This document shows, one piece after another, positions 11,421 to 23,508 of a DNA stretch of 64,000 bases. The DNA comes from Archilochus colubris. Taxonomy: Eukaryota; Chordata; Aves; Apodiformes; Trochilidae. A model generated the notes under the pieces. It was not told the DNA's origin. It ran no database searches and was given only the letters and a program-made list of their open reading frames with translations. The stretch lies in the NCBI GenBank assembly GCA_023079485.1, contig CM041084.1:134694792-134758791 (forward strand), written 5' to 3'. Within the stretch, counting starts at the first letter, position 1, and every line of letters starts with the position of its first letter. A program made the position numbers and the translations under genes.

Positions 11421-14400
11421 AATAAAATTAACTATTTTTGCTTTATTTAATGAAAAAAAATTCTATTTTGATGAGATGTTAAGGTCTGTAACTCTGTAAC
11501 AGGCCATTTACATTTTTTGAAAACAGGCACTTGTGCACTAAATTGGAACATAGGTTGCTGTGGCTTTGCCTACTTTGATAGCTTCTTTAGAAGCTCAGAA
11601 GAGGACAGGAATTTATGCACAATGAAAAGAGAAGTTTGCCTTTTCCATGTTCTACAGTAGCTCATTTTGAGCCATTGATGGTGTAGAAGCCAGAGATATT
11701 TTGAGATGGAGCTTTACAATCAGCTACAATACCCCATTCCTAACACTAACAAAGTTACATGGTCACAAAGCAGAACTGGTTTGGGATTGGCTGGCTTGGC
11801 TCTGGACTCACCTCTTCTCACACCCAGCTGTGATTAATCAGCCAGTCTTATGGCTCTCTGTGTCCTTGTTTTCTTGCCTCCACCTGAAAGAGTTTAGACT
11901 AAAGTCTTGCAACTAAATACGATTTTGTACTATGTACAGCACTTAGCATAATCAATCCCAATTTTGTCTGTAGGCTTTGGGCACTGCTGTAAAGATTTTG
12001 TTGCTACTAACAACATCGCAGGATGGCATTTATTTTGCCTCTGATCTAAATTCGGCTGCCAAAAGGCATCATTGATTTATTAAGGTATTAGCTGGATCAG
12101 AACAGTTCTCAAAATCTCATGTTTAACAGATTTTTTTTTCCTTGTCTGATCCATTTATCAGACTGGGTGATATCTATCAGAAATAGACATCAGTCATTAT
12201 AATTTTATGCAAATCTTAACTACTTGCTTTCTAGCCTCTGATAATATTTATGTGAAGAATTGCAGCAGGGGCACTGTTTACAAGAAACTTGAATTTTCAC
12301 TGGCTGCTGGATAAGTTTTCACTACCCAGCTGAGCCATAAACCTACCACTGTAAAATTTGTATTTCAGATGATTCTGATTATTAGTCATTGCATTTTTTC
12401 CCGAATTATTCTTCAGCTTGGCTTTTAAATTTGTGTAAGTTTTATGGCTTCCATTTTTTTTTTTTTTTAATATAACACCAAGTGTTAAAAGCAATATGTC
12501 CATTTTGCACATTCCTACTAAAGAAACCCTTCCCCCTATGTTAATAATAATGGCAGAAAAACAAATATATTGATAGACTTCAATATTATCAACATTATCA
12601 ATATTATCAACAGTCTTTGATAATTTCAGATTATTTAATAAAAATTCTTTTTTTTTTTTTTTCTAGAAAAATATTTTACAGTAATTGCTAGTATTCTTTT
12701 GTAGGCAAATCTCATACCAATCCTGGAAAAATATATAGCTTTATGAAGTAATGTTTATTTGAATAATTTCCAGTTACTAGGGAACAGATGTGTCCCCTCC
12801 TGCCTACAGGAATGACTTGAAGAAAATAGCTGCATATTTTCAGTACCTTCCAGCTTTTAAGTCAAACTTAAGATGATTCATTTTTCCTACAAGAAAACAA
12901 CAATCATATTAAATGTTTACAGAATATAAACTCTGCATTTACAAAGATGGGTTTCTAACCAACAAAAGGAGCAGATGATATTTTAGAAGTAATGTGAGCT
13001 TTTAAAAAAGACAAACATCAAACTTGTCATATTATAAGCTTCTTGTATCAACATATGATGTTTTGGGAATCTGAATCTGGTAAGGAAACAGAGAAACCTT
13101 TCCTCAGCCTGAATTATGTGACTATCAAAATATATTCTTAGCCTACGGAAATTTAGCTTTTATTTTTCCAAGTTTGTCTGTACTGAATCACTTCCTCTTT
13201 TGTTTTTGTCTGTTACTGAGATCTGACACCTGATTCTGCCGCCTACTGCACAACAATCTTTTTGTTTTCTGTGGTGCTGTGCAAATTTTGGCAACGGCTG
13301 TTAGACCAAAACTGAACCTTGGTGCTAGCTTTGCATCATTTCCAGGCTGACCAGACCCCAGGGGGCAATGTGAGTGGTGATACATGCAGATTATCGCCCA
13401 GTGTGATACACAGGCTTTATCTGTCCCTATGAGGTAGACAGAACAATCTGTGTTTAGAAGAACTTCTGGTCTAGGTGAGACAAACTATCCTACAGGCCAT
13501 GGTTTTATATATTCTTATCACTTACCTGTCTGAGAATAATCTTTCCAAGGAGACTGGAGGTTATCCTATGCAGGAGGGATGTCCTCCACTGCGTAGATAA
13601 ACAAAACTTTTCTATGTTAGCACTTTGAAATGTAAACTGAAGTAGTTTGGGTTTTTTTTCACCAAATTAGAAAAATAGTAGATACTGAAAATGAGAAAGA
13701 CTTACAGGATTGTCCAAGTCAAAGGTGTATCTTAAATCTGCTTATATACGACAGAATTCTGGACCGTGATTTTCACACATAAGTTTCATGAAAAATATAT
13801 TTTTCTATCTCTGAACTTGTTATTTGGTAGCACTACAGAAAACATGCATGTGTAGCACAAAAATAATTTTACCGTAATGATCCTCCATTCTTATTCTTCT
13901 TGCTTCATCAAATTCCACTCCATGTTTCCCAGAATTCCTTCATCTTCCTTGACTTTTTTTGTCTCCTTCGTCTCTCCACATACTCCACAACACATTTCTC
14001 AAGAATTTTCTTTCCCACCACACTATTCTTTCTATACCACACACTTACAGGATGTATTGCTAAGGAACAGAATAAGGAAGATGATAAGGAATATAGAATA
14101 ATAGCAGTCTTCGGTTGCCTAGGTGTACAGATTATTTCAGAGCTCAGTTTTCTCAGAAACTTATTTTGAGGGGAAAATTCTTTTAAAAATGCACATTTAT
14201 ATTTTATGGTTTAGCCTGTAAGTCCTATGCATTCTATCTTAAAAGACTAGAGCAACTGTTTTTACAGGAACCTGCTGCTGTTCCTTGAAACACAAAGATT
14301 AACTCAGTGCTTGTCAAGGCTTCCTTATGACTTCATGATCAAACTTAATCTTTACTACTAATTTTTATTTCTTATTAAGGCACAAATATAATGAGAACTA

Positions 14401-15535
14401 GTGCTATCTCTATTGTCCCCTTTGGTTAAATTATAAAATCTATTCTGTATTGCATCACCAAATTAATATACACCCCTTGATTCATACTTGAAATACATTT
14501 AACATCTCAGGTGTATTTTAAAAGTCATATTAAGTCTGGAAATAGTTTTTGTTATATTTGCTTGTTTGTTTTGTGAGTTAGACTACCCTACTACGATTTT
14601 GCACTAAAATGTACCTTTTTATGCACATCTTGTGTTGAAATATTTTTCAGAATCAAAATGAAGTTTTCATTAAAACAAAACAAAACAACCCCCCCCAAAA
14701 AAAACCCCAAGTGAGACATCTTCTCTAGTGAGTAGAGCACTCTCTGAATGACAGGTGGGTAGATAAGATGTGCCAGTTAAGGTTAACCCATGAATTTCTG
14801 AGACTTGAATTTCTTTCCTTCTCTTGCTCTTTAGCTTTTTTTTTTTGAAGCATATCTTCCTCTCTGCATATGCATATGTCTCTCTCTGTGTTAATATACA
14901 TTTATAAAGAAATATAAACATACAAGTATAGAGATATATTCTTCATAAGAGTACAAATAATTAGATCTTTACTTTGTTTCCCATGGTTTTACACATTTCT
15001 TCAAATGTCTTTCCATATTGTATTTCTAGATTTATAATCACAGAGAGGAAAATTTCGTTTGATTGCACATTAATTGAAACCAGACTTCTCCCAAATTCTT
15101 TTAACATGAAATAGGAAATTTTTTGAAATTAAGAAATTAAGAAATAATGTACTTAATATAAATTTGAGGGATCATGAGGGTCAAGCCCTTCACCTTCCTT
15201 CATCCTTTCTCTTCACCCTTCTTAACCTGTTCCTTCAACACCCTGGGTGGATTCCATCCATTTTTCTGCCTGTGGTCCTGATCTGTCCAAGTCTGAATCT
15301 GTATGTTTCTGCCTCCCAACTGCTGCTGACTCCAGGAGTCCAGCCTTGACTTTCCCAGGGCTGCCCTGAAGCCTCAGTGCTGACATGAGCATTATTGGGG
15401 AAAATGCAGGAGGAACATGGTGTAATTTTTCTGTATATTTGTTATCAACTGCCTATAAATTTTTAGGTTCCACACTTAGTTACAGAGAATCAAAATAAAA
15501 TATTAAATAATGAATAGATGTCTATTGATGGAACA
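11421..15535. other. Unique AT-rich sequence
   Basis: No gene was recognised. T runs of about 15 lie at 12454-12468 and 12648-12662. A short 18-bp duplication with 'attatcaa' units lies near 12580-12612. The stretch around 13190-13480 is less AT-rich than its surroundings, and I cannot assign it. Confidence 0.5.
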
Positions 15536-16033
15536 ATCACCACCCTTGATCGGCTGGTGATGCCATGCTTGATGCATCCCTGCCCTGGCTGCCAGGGCAC
15601 ACTGGTGGCTCATATGCAGTTTGCTATTAAGCAGGACCCCCAGGTCACTCTCAGTGATGCTGCTCTCCAGCTACTCATTTCCCAGTCAGTACCTGCCATC
15701 AGGGTTGTGCCATCCTGGGTGCAGAACTCGGCACTTGCACTTGTTAAACTTCATGTGATTGTTGACTTCCCATCTCCTTAACTTGTTGAGGTCTCTCTGC
15801 AGGGCCTGTCTGCCCTTGAAGGAGTTGACTGGTCTTCCTAATTTTGTGTCATCCGCAAACTTGCTTAAAATTCCTTTCATTCCTGTGTCCAAGTCATTGA
15901 TGAAGACATTGAAGAGGACTGGGGCATGGATGGAGCCCTGTGGGACCCTGATAATGACTGGTTGACAGCCTGATGTTACCTGTTCACTGTTACTTTTTGT
16001 GCTCAACCTGTGAGACAGTTGCTCTATTATCAT
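15536..16033 (-). mobile_element. CR1 LINE fragment, RT region
   Basis: This is the reverse complement of the CR1 ORF2 reverse-transcriptase and post-RT region. Plus-strand landmarks are 'ttgtgtcatccgcaaacttg' (reverse of the FADDTKL codons) and 'gagccctgtgggaccctgat' (reverse of the PQGS region). The CR1 3' end is absent, so both ends are truncated or the ends were lost later. Confidence 0.9.
15686..16033 (-). pseudogene. CR1 ORF2 reverse transcriptase fragment, FADD retained
   Basis: A 115-codon open frame covers the RT palm. Visible motifs are VPQGS (residues 30-34), FINDL (44-48) and the catalytic FADD box (59-62), followed by TKLG and the post-RT 'LQRDLNKLRRWE' segment. In an intact CR1, ORF2 encodes an APE-type endonuclease plus a reverse transcriptase that primes on nicked chromosomal DNA in the nucleus. 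Here only about a tenth of ORF2 remains, with no endonuclease and no start, so it is a dead fragment. The frame stays open across the motifs, which is unusual in this window. It is not a host gene. Confidence 0.9.
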
Positions 16034-16132
16034 GACTGAAAAAAACCCAAAATATAATTTAAACCAGTTATTATTAATTATTATTATTTCTTTAAGCTTT
16101 TCTACAACCTCAAAGTCTTTCTCCCTTATTCT

Positions 16133-16720
16133 CCCTTAATCTTACTCTGGGGAGGTTGTGGGGGGACAACAGGGAGCATCTCTCCTTGGTTATTGGAGTA
16201 GCAGGTTTTATATACATGGATAAGATCTCCCTGAGCTTTCTGTTCTCTTGGCTAAGGAATGCCAGCTCTTTCATCATCACATGTGGAAGGCTCTTTGGTC
16301 CCTCTGTCACCTCTGTAGTCATTTTCTATACTCAGTGCAGTATGATCATGTCTGTCTGATAGTGGGGAGCCCACAACTCACTTGTGCTGAATGAAGAATC
16401 ACCTCACTCAGCCCCTTGCCAGCACTCTACCCATTGGAGTCCCAGAGCCCGTTTGCCTTCTTTCCTACAAGGACATATTGCTGGCTTATGCTCAACTTAT
16501 GGTCCACCAGGACCTTCAGAACCTTTTCAGCAAAGCTGCTTCACAGGTGGTTGGCCCCAGCCTGTACTGCTGCAGGAAACTGTTCACTTCCAGGACTTTG
16601 CAGTAATCCATGTTGAACTTTATGAGTTTCTATTGTGGCCATTCCCACAGCCTGTCAAAGTCCCTCTGAATGGCAGCACCACCACCCAGTTTTCTATCAT
16701 TGCGTACTTTCTGAGAGAGC
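16133..16720 (-). mobile_element. CR1 LINE fragment, older subfamily
   Basis: The reverse complement of CR1 ORF2 C-terminal and post-RT sequence. Plus-strand landmarks include 'gataagatctccctgagc', 'attgctggcttatgctca', 'cagcctgtcaaagtccctct' and 'ggcagcaccaccacccag'. It may extend to about 16850, where similarity becomes vague. It follows another CR1 fragment in the same orientation, so the two could be parts of one old insertion with a rearrangement between them. Confidence 0.8.
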
Positions 16721-17787
16721 ATTCTGTTCTGTCTCACCATCATATAATGATGAGTGGTGCACCTTAGCTTCTTAGATGTGTGGATACATCTTGATATTGT
16801 CTGTAATAAAAGGCACTGCCTGGCAGTGTGTTCTCTTTCTTGACACATTGGAAAGAAACGAACTTTAAAAAACTAAAAAATATATATAGGGTAATCTTCC
16901 ACATGCCTGATAAACCTGTCACTGACAGTTAAGTTTATCTTATGAAGGAAATAATAAAATCTAAAGCTATTGGCATTCCTAAAGGGAGAATAAAGCTGTT
17001 CACCTTATGTCTTTTAATCAGATGTTACTTACTGAACTTTGCAAAGCAAGCTACTCAGAGTCTGGAATTCTCCTTCTAATTAAAAATGGTATCCCCATGA
17101 GTTCAGTGGGAGTCTTGTTAAGATTAAATTTTCAACGGTTGTCTGTTTCTGTTGCTGATTGTTTTAGAGAGTGTCAGAATGTTTAGTATCCTGGAGCAGC
17201 TATTTGTAGACAGATTTACAGGGAACAGATGTAGGTAACAATCAATCATATTTGGTTCAGTGACAGAATTTAATTAGCTGACAACAAAGTGAAATACTCT
17301 ATAAAATAAATGAATTGTTATTTGTGTGCAAATACACTTCCTTTTCAGGTCTTTATTTAACATGTAACAGACAAGTGAAGATCAGCACTAATAATGATAC
17401 ATGATTGACTATAAAATCAGAGGTAAAAAGTATCATCTCTTCCCTCTGCCCATTGCCAAGATGCTTGTCTTGTAACTAGTAAATTCAGCTTCTTTCACCA
17501 TAAACACTATATTTTTTCTTTCTGCTCAGTACTTTCTCTGATATATCTGAGGCTTTTATTGATTATTAATATAAGATAAGTGAGTTGGTTACAGTTCTAT
17601 TAATTGCAAACAAATACAAGTCTTGTCTCTGCATGAGTGAAGAGTAGGGTCAGATATTCTCCCATGTTTGTAACAGGGATTCGTGAATGACAATTAAAAT
17701 AATGAAGGCACTTATTGGTATTTTACTATCTAGCTGAATTTTCACACCATTTTTGGTACATAGGACCATTTAGACATTGGTAAAACT
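16721..17787. other. Unique sequence, possible conserved noncoding DNA
   Basis: No coding content. About 16900-17420 has the balanced, motif-rich look of vertebrate noncoding regulatory DNA, with TAATTAG and ATGCAAAT-like words. This is an impression only. Confidence 0.35.
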
Positions 17788-18276
17788 GGGCCCCTAAGTT
17801 CAGGAAGGATATCGAGGTCCTGGAGCAGGTCCAAAGGAGGGTAACCAGGCTGGTGAAGGGACTTGAGCACAGACCCTATGAGGAGAGGCTGAGGGAGCTG
17901 GGGCTGTTCAGTCTAAAGAAGAGGCGGCTCAGGGGAGACCTCATCGCTCTCTACAACTACCTGAAAGGAGGGTGTAGCCAGGTGGGGGTCGGGCTCTTTT
18001 GCCAGACGACTTTCAACAAGACAAGAGGGCATGGTCTTAAGTTGTGCCAGGGGAAGTTTAGGTTAGATATTAGAAAGAATTTCTTTACGAGAGAGTGATC
18101 AAGCATTGGAATGGGGTGCCCACTGAAGTGGTGGATTCTCCGTCCCTGGAGATATTTAAAAAAAGACTGGATGTGGCACTCAGTGCCATAGTCTAGCAAC
18201 CGCAACGGTGGTTCAAGGGTTGGACTTGATGATCTCTGAGGTCCCTTCCAACCCAGCCAATTCTATGATTCTATGA
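17788..18276 (+). mobile_element. Young CR1 LINE tail with 7-bp TSD
   Basis: A 489 bp 3' fragment begins at 'gggcccctaagttcagg' and ends in 'ttctatgattctatga'. The heptamer TAAAACT occurs immediately before it (17781-17787) and straddles its end (18277-18283), a perfect target-site duplication. It differs from the nested copy at 31974-32460 at only about 20 positions by eye (~96% identity), so both are recent members of one subfamily. The coding part (from 17853) keeps the ORF2 C-terminal sequence '[19 protein letters not shown]' until a 1-bp loss near 18090 breaks the frame. Confidence 0.95.
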
Positions 18277-18283
18277 TAAAACT
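18277..18283 (+). repeat. Target-site duplication of the young CR1
   Basis: TAAAACT, identical to 17781-17787 on the other side of the element. Confidence 0.75.
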
Positions 18284-18306
18284 TGATACAGCACAGGACA
18301 GGATCT

Positions 18307-18570
18307 TCAAGGAAGCGCTTTGAGGAATGTGACAGTGATGCGAAAAAAAATATACTTACCTGTTGGAAAGGACAAAAAGACAGGAAAAATTTTTGTCTGA
18401 TCTTTGATAACGATACTTAAGAGAACTGCTTCCAGTACTGAGCCCTGGGGAACACCACTTGTGAGTGGCCACCAGCTGGACTTAATTCCATTCACCACAA
18501 CTCTTTGGTCCAAGCCATCAGGAGAAGTTTTTACCAAGTGTGCACTTATATAAGTCAAGACTTTTTCCAA
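18307..18570 (-). pseudogene. CR1 ORF2 RT palm fragment
   Basis: An 87-codon frame contains '[18 protein letters not shown]' followed by VPQGSVL (VPQGS at residues 40-44), the hallmark of CR1 RT just before the catalytic FADD box. The frame drifts off family sequence after about residue 55, and FADD is missing. Just upstream, out to about 18600, the expected 'FDTVSW' (family FDTVSH) is visible before the first methionine, so the methionine is not a real start. Non-functional. Confidence 0.85.
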
Positions 18571-18759
18571 GAAACTGTGTCAAAGATGTCATCATCATCA
18601 ACTGTGTGACAGTTCTCAAGTGCTTTCATGGTTTCTAATGCATCACTAGATCTTGTGTCTTTGCTGCCACATGGATCTCCATCTCCTACCTCCACTGCCA
18701 TGGCAAACCAAAGGACCTTGTTAGCACATCAACACACAAAGATTGATGTGCCGCCCCAA

Positions 18760-19140
18760 ACTTTATTGACAGCAAGCCTTTTTTTGTGGTCTCCACCCTT
18801 TGAATCTAATTTAAAGCTGTCTTATTGACATCTACTAGCTCTTGTGACAGGATCTTTTTTCTCTTTGAGACAATTGTACCCTGTCAGCCACCACCAGGCC
18901 TGGAGTTACATAAATCATCCCCTGGTCAAAGAACCCAAAGTACTGCTGGTGACACCAGGCTCAAAGCCAAGCATTGATTTTCTGGTTCTTCCTGTATATT
19001 CCTTCATCAATTCCCACAACTAGGGGGATAGAGGGAAACACTACTTATGTTCCTTAACCTATTGTCCCAGGTTCCTTATATCTCTCCTCATTGCCTTTGG
19101 ACATCTTGCACCACCAGACTGCGGTTACTCTTCTTTTCTC
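18760..19140 (-). pseudogene. CR1 ORF1 esterase-domain fossil
   Basis: The minus-strand translation gives GIDEG, then 'QKINAWL', a stop, 'AWCHQQYFGFFDQGMIY' and 'VTPGLVVADRVQLSQRE'. This matches the ORF1 product of CR1-like elements, which carries an SGNH-type esterase (lipase-like) domain. The family's D-G-V-H catalytic segment reads D-R-V-Q here (about 18874-18885), so the catalytic histidine is gone, and there are in-frame stops. ORF1 regions are rarely preserved because most CR1 copies are 5'-truncated. Function is lost. Confidence 0.75.
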
Positions 19141-22100
19141 AAGAAAATAGAATTTTTAATTTTTTTTTTAAGGAAACTTATGAACTTTAGATGCCTTGGA
19201 AAAACTTTTCTGCAACTCGTTACTGAAAGGTGCAAATGTTATTTTTGTGAACTATGCCACAAAAATACAAGACTCTGAATTTATAGCAAAACCAAGAATA
19301 GCTTACAACTTAATAACACAGTAAATGAAAGCTTCTTTTACTCAGAAATAAGATGTGAAGGGGAAAATGTAAATGAGTTACCTTTTTGTGTGGATTTTGC
19401 TATGATAAAGCTCAGCAGAAAAGGTTGAAATTGTTGCTGAACAAATTATTTTTCAAGAAAAGCTATTGGTCAGAAATAAATTCCCAATTTTATTGGTGTC
19501 TTGCAATTGATCTTAGGATGGCCCCGATTTCACCCTTTGATTTGTGGAGCTGAAGGGCAGCAGTTTTAGCCTATGCTCTCCAGAAAATACAGCTCAGCTA
19601 TTCTGTCTAATTTTGGCAACTTACTAATTAAGTGAAGAGGCAGAGTGCTTTTAGTATCAAAAGATTATTAAGAATGAACTGGATGCTATAGACTGCATTT
19701 TAGATATATTAGAAAAGCACTTGCATACCTATTCTGCAAATCAGTTACCCTGATTACACACGCCAATCACGTAACTTTAGGCTTAAATGCCTATTTATAT
19801 GCAAGAACAGTTCATCCAATCTACATAGATAATTACAGATAAAGCATATGTAAATGGACTTCGCAGTTGTGCCTACAAAAACCACATGGGTTTGTGTATT
19901 TACTCCTTTTAAAAACAAGGATTTTGGCCAAAAACTTCCTGCTTGACATGTGCTTTATTTTGTATTTCTTTTCAAATGTGGAATTCTAGACCTAGACAAA
20001 ATAACCCAAAATGTAAAATTACACAGAACTTCACTACTCTCAAGAAGAAGAGTAGTACTTAAAACAGATAAAGCACTGAGGATTACTCAGAATAAGATGT
20101 AATAATAACTTTATGGACATTGCTGGGAAATAGTAATCACTATAATTTCTTAACATTACTACAGTCTTTTTTCTGTACTCCTAAAACCACACAGAGAAAG
20201 ATGTGAGATGTACTGTACTGGATAATCATGAAAGAATATGAACAGAAAGATTAATATCTTTCTAACAACTGTGAATTTAAGAACATCATTCACCTGTCAT
20301 TGTAGCATAAGTATTTGTGCATTAATTATGTGGCTTAAAAGTTTTCACTAGTTACATTAAATTTGATCTACTTCTGGGTTAAAAATCTTCTTTGAAGATG
20401 ATGTGTACAATAAACTCTACATACAAAGTTTAAGTGGTAGACAAGGAAAAAGTGAATTGGCATATTTATTTATAATGAAAAGGGAGTAGACCACTTTGGA
20501 ATACAGTAGAGCATGCATACGGCTCAGACTTTCCTAATGGAAGCTGTGATTTGTTGTCCTTTCAGCACTTAATCATATCTATAGTTTGAAGACCAAATAT
20601 TAATCTTGTCCTATCCATTTATCTTCACCTGATGAAAAATTTCTTATACAAAAATTATGATGTCATACCTCTTAAGAAGGCCTAGCTATCATACATGGAA
20701 ACTTGAATAGGCTAATTCTAATAAATGGAGTATACCATAGCTACATTATCTACCAGTATTTTCTTATTATAGACATGAAAATGGGAGAAAAAAAGAATTT
20801 TAGTGAACATATTGACTCAGAGGTCGATCAAAATCTCTCTTGGAAGCTGGCATACATTATCGTAAAAAAATGTGGAAGAAAATGAAAGCAACATATTTGT
20901 TTCCTTCTGGTAGTAAAATGGCTTAGAGTAACAGAATTTGTTGAAAATGTTCTTCTCCTCATTTGTATGCAGCAATGAGTAAAATGTTTCCTTTAACGTT
21001 CTCCATCTAATTATAGATTTATTTAAAATGATCCTTTCTTTTTAATTATGTATTTTTCTTGTGTTTAGTCATCAGATATACAGTATATTTCCTCCCTATT
21101 ATTTGGATTATAGACAATGTTCAAACTTTACTATCCAGGAAGAAAAGTACCTAGCTCCCTACTTCACGTACTCTTACATTATGTGGTAAATACTCTTCCA
21201 TTTCAGTAGCAGTTGGATCAAGCTCACAGGAGAGTCTTTGGGCGCACTTTTCATTAAGGGTGTTTGGCGTTTCTGCCTTTGAAAAATAAGTCATTTCAGA
21301 CAACTGAAGAACAATATAACTGCTGTGTAGGTTGACAAAGTGTGATCTAGAAGGGCCAAGAGAACTGAGGATGTCAAGAGGAAGCAGAGGCAGTGGATTT
21401 TGTCTACACTGCTTGGAGGACACTGCACAGCGCAGGTGGGACCAGTGGTGCCTGATGGGGGGGTGTGAGTGCAGCTGCCCCTAACAATTCTCCACCTGGC
21501 AGCCACCCAGTCCCTGGCCTAGCAGTCTGGAAGATATAAAAGTCCAGGGTCAGGCAAAGCTGTGAGATCTGCATGCCTGGTTAAGGAAGCCCAGGTCTCT
21601 GAGGACTCTGTGGCAGCCTGCTCATTGCCCAGGGTCAATGCAAACATGACTATGTCTGTCTCTGATGTGTTTTGCAAATGAATTCTGCACTTTCTTTTCC
21701 TCTACTTTTTTAGGCTACTCTCACTGAGAAGGAAATGAAGAGTAGCTTGTATCTGTTTATTCCTTGGGCAACAGTGGTAAAGAGGTAGAATAAATAAACT
21801 TAGGCATCTGAGGTGTCTCAAAAAGGAAGACAGTTCCTTTTGTAGTACAAGAATCAGAAAAGACAGTAAAGATGTTTACACAGACATTCAGAAAAGAAGT
21901 TTAATCAATGTACCCTCAATTACTGCCTGCAAAGATCTTTATTTTCCACTCTCTTTATTACTTTCTAGCCACATCATCTAGCCACATATAGCCACATAAT
22001 AGGATTATTCCAAAATGCCAGTAGTCAATATGAGTAAGGTAATATATTTTCTTTCCTCTGTCTTAATTGAGGGATGGGTCAGAAATTAAGTAATCCTATT

Positions 22101-22649
22101 TTTCATATCACTTGAAGGCCAGCAAGTTTAGGAAGAAAATGGAAAATATTTCAATATTTCAGTGGTTTTCACTTTGTAGCTCAGTAGGTTCCCTGTTGGT
22201 CTGATTTAAACAAACTGAAGAAACAAGTGGTTGAATTTCTAAATTAAACTGTAAGTCGAACTGCTGTCTCTCTTGCAGATTTCTCCTCAGGCAGAAAAAT
22301 TTCTTCATTACTGCCTAGCAGCTTTTTTTTTTTTTACAGAAGTGCTATTTGATGAAATTTTAAAACTCTCCCTTAAACGTCTTCAAAAAGCTACTTCGTT
22401 TTACAGAAGCTAGCAGTATTTAAGAATTTGCTGTCCCAGTCCACAGAAAACCTAGATACTGGAAGGTGGTTTAAGAAAGAGGTATTATTTGAAAGAATTT
22501 AATTAAATGCTTAAATTATTAAATGAAATCTTAATTCTTTAGATTTCACAAAGAGCTAGTCTCACGTCTTACACAATACTTTCAGAGTTAATTATATTTC
22601 AAATCATCACATTTCTTTATAAGTGTGCATTTAGTTCATTCCAGGGGAT
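19141..22649. other. Unique AT-rich sequence
   Basis: No gene was recognised. The only compositional outlier is the less AT-rich patch at about 21400-21660 around a TATA-like box (listed separately). Confidence 0.5.
21535..21542 (+). promoter_or_regulatory. TATA-like box in a locally GC-richer patch
   Basis: TATAAAAG occurs as 'ggaagatataaaagtcc' within about 250 bp that is clearly richer in G and C than its surroundings (21400-21660). It could be a promoter, or the U3/R part of an unrecognised LTR; AATAAA appears ~250 bp downstream near 21789. No transcript or ORF is attached, so this is tentative. Confidence 0.2.
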
Positions 22650-22748
22650 GAGAGAATTACAGAATGTTAGGGGTCAGAAGGGACCTCTGTAGACCATCTA
22701 GTCCAACACCAGTGCCAGGGCAGATTAGCCTAGAGCAGATATTGAAGG
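22650..22748 (-). mobile_element. CR1 LINE 3' end, short
   Basis: Plus-strand 'ttacagaatgttaggggtc', 'agaagggacctctg' and 'catctagtccaacacca' are the reverse of a CR1 3' UTR. Similarity stops after about 100 bp. Confidence 0.8.
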
Positions 22749-23508
22749 TTGTGTTGGTGGTGCAGACAAAAATTACAAGTGTGCTCAGTTCTGCTGCCTC
22801 TTCCAGGTCATCACAGAGATGTTTTGGATGGAGCTTTGTTAATGTGTGCTATATTTCAGTTTTACAAGGAAGAGTGTAGTCTGCTGGCTGCATAAACTCT
22901 ATGTCATCACTCTTTGTAGTATATATGAATGCATATTAAAATAACATTTCAAAAATTGGAATTTTTAGAATTACTGCCGAGGAATCCATTGTAGACTGTA
23001 GTTTATAAGGAGCCAATTTTAGAAAGATTGGCGTGGTTAACTTGAAAGGGTAACATGGAGAATGAAATGAAGTGGAAGAAGTCTTTACGTCATATTTCTC
23101 TGGATGCACTCTTAGGTTGTTTGTTTTCTTATATTTTTATTTGCCTTGTAACTTTGTAGCAATTCAGTCTTCCTCTTTCCTCCCACCCCAAGTCTCCCAT
23201 GTCTTGAGCCTGTTATGCACCTCTGGAATAGAGAAATAAGGACGAGAGGTTTGTCAAGATGAAATAATGAGTTGTCTACAGATGTAACATTGAGCTACCT
23301 AAGGTTGGGTATGCTCTGAGTCAGGTGAGGGAGTTGTGCATGTGCACAGTATAGTGGTACAACCTGGGGGCAGGTTGGACTTCATCAAGTTTGGAGATTA
23401 AAATCTCCCAGGGTCCCACTGTTGGTTATTGATACCTACCCATATTTGAACCCTTACACCAGGAGACCTTGTTAAAGTGTTTGGCAAGATTTGATCATTT
23501 GGGAGTAA
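22749..23508. other. Unassigned sequence left of a candidate LTR
   Basis: No gene. 23230-23508 may belong with the neighbouring LTR-like segment (internal retroviral remnant), but no gag, pol or env motif is visible. Confidence 0.35.

Larger units (their letters stand above)
18307..19140 (-). mobile_element. CR1 LINE with ORF1 joined to RT, internal part missing
   Basis: On the minus strand, reading from 19140 downward, ORF1 esterase-domain remnants come first (about 19140-18760). After a poorly recognisable linker comes the ORF2 reverse-transcriptase palm (about 18600-18390). In a full CR1 these regions are separated by the endonuclease and the N-terminal RT, roughly 1.5-2 kb, which is absent here. 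It is either an internally deleted copy or two neighbouring fragments in the same orientation. Confidence 0.85.

Noticed and set aside
13188..13480. A less AT-rich stretch considered as an LTR
   Set aside because: No TG/CA ends, TATA or AATAAA in a consistent layout, and no text that I recognise.
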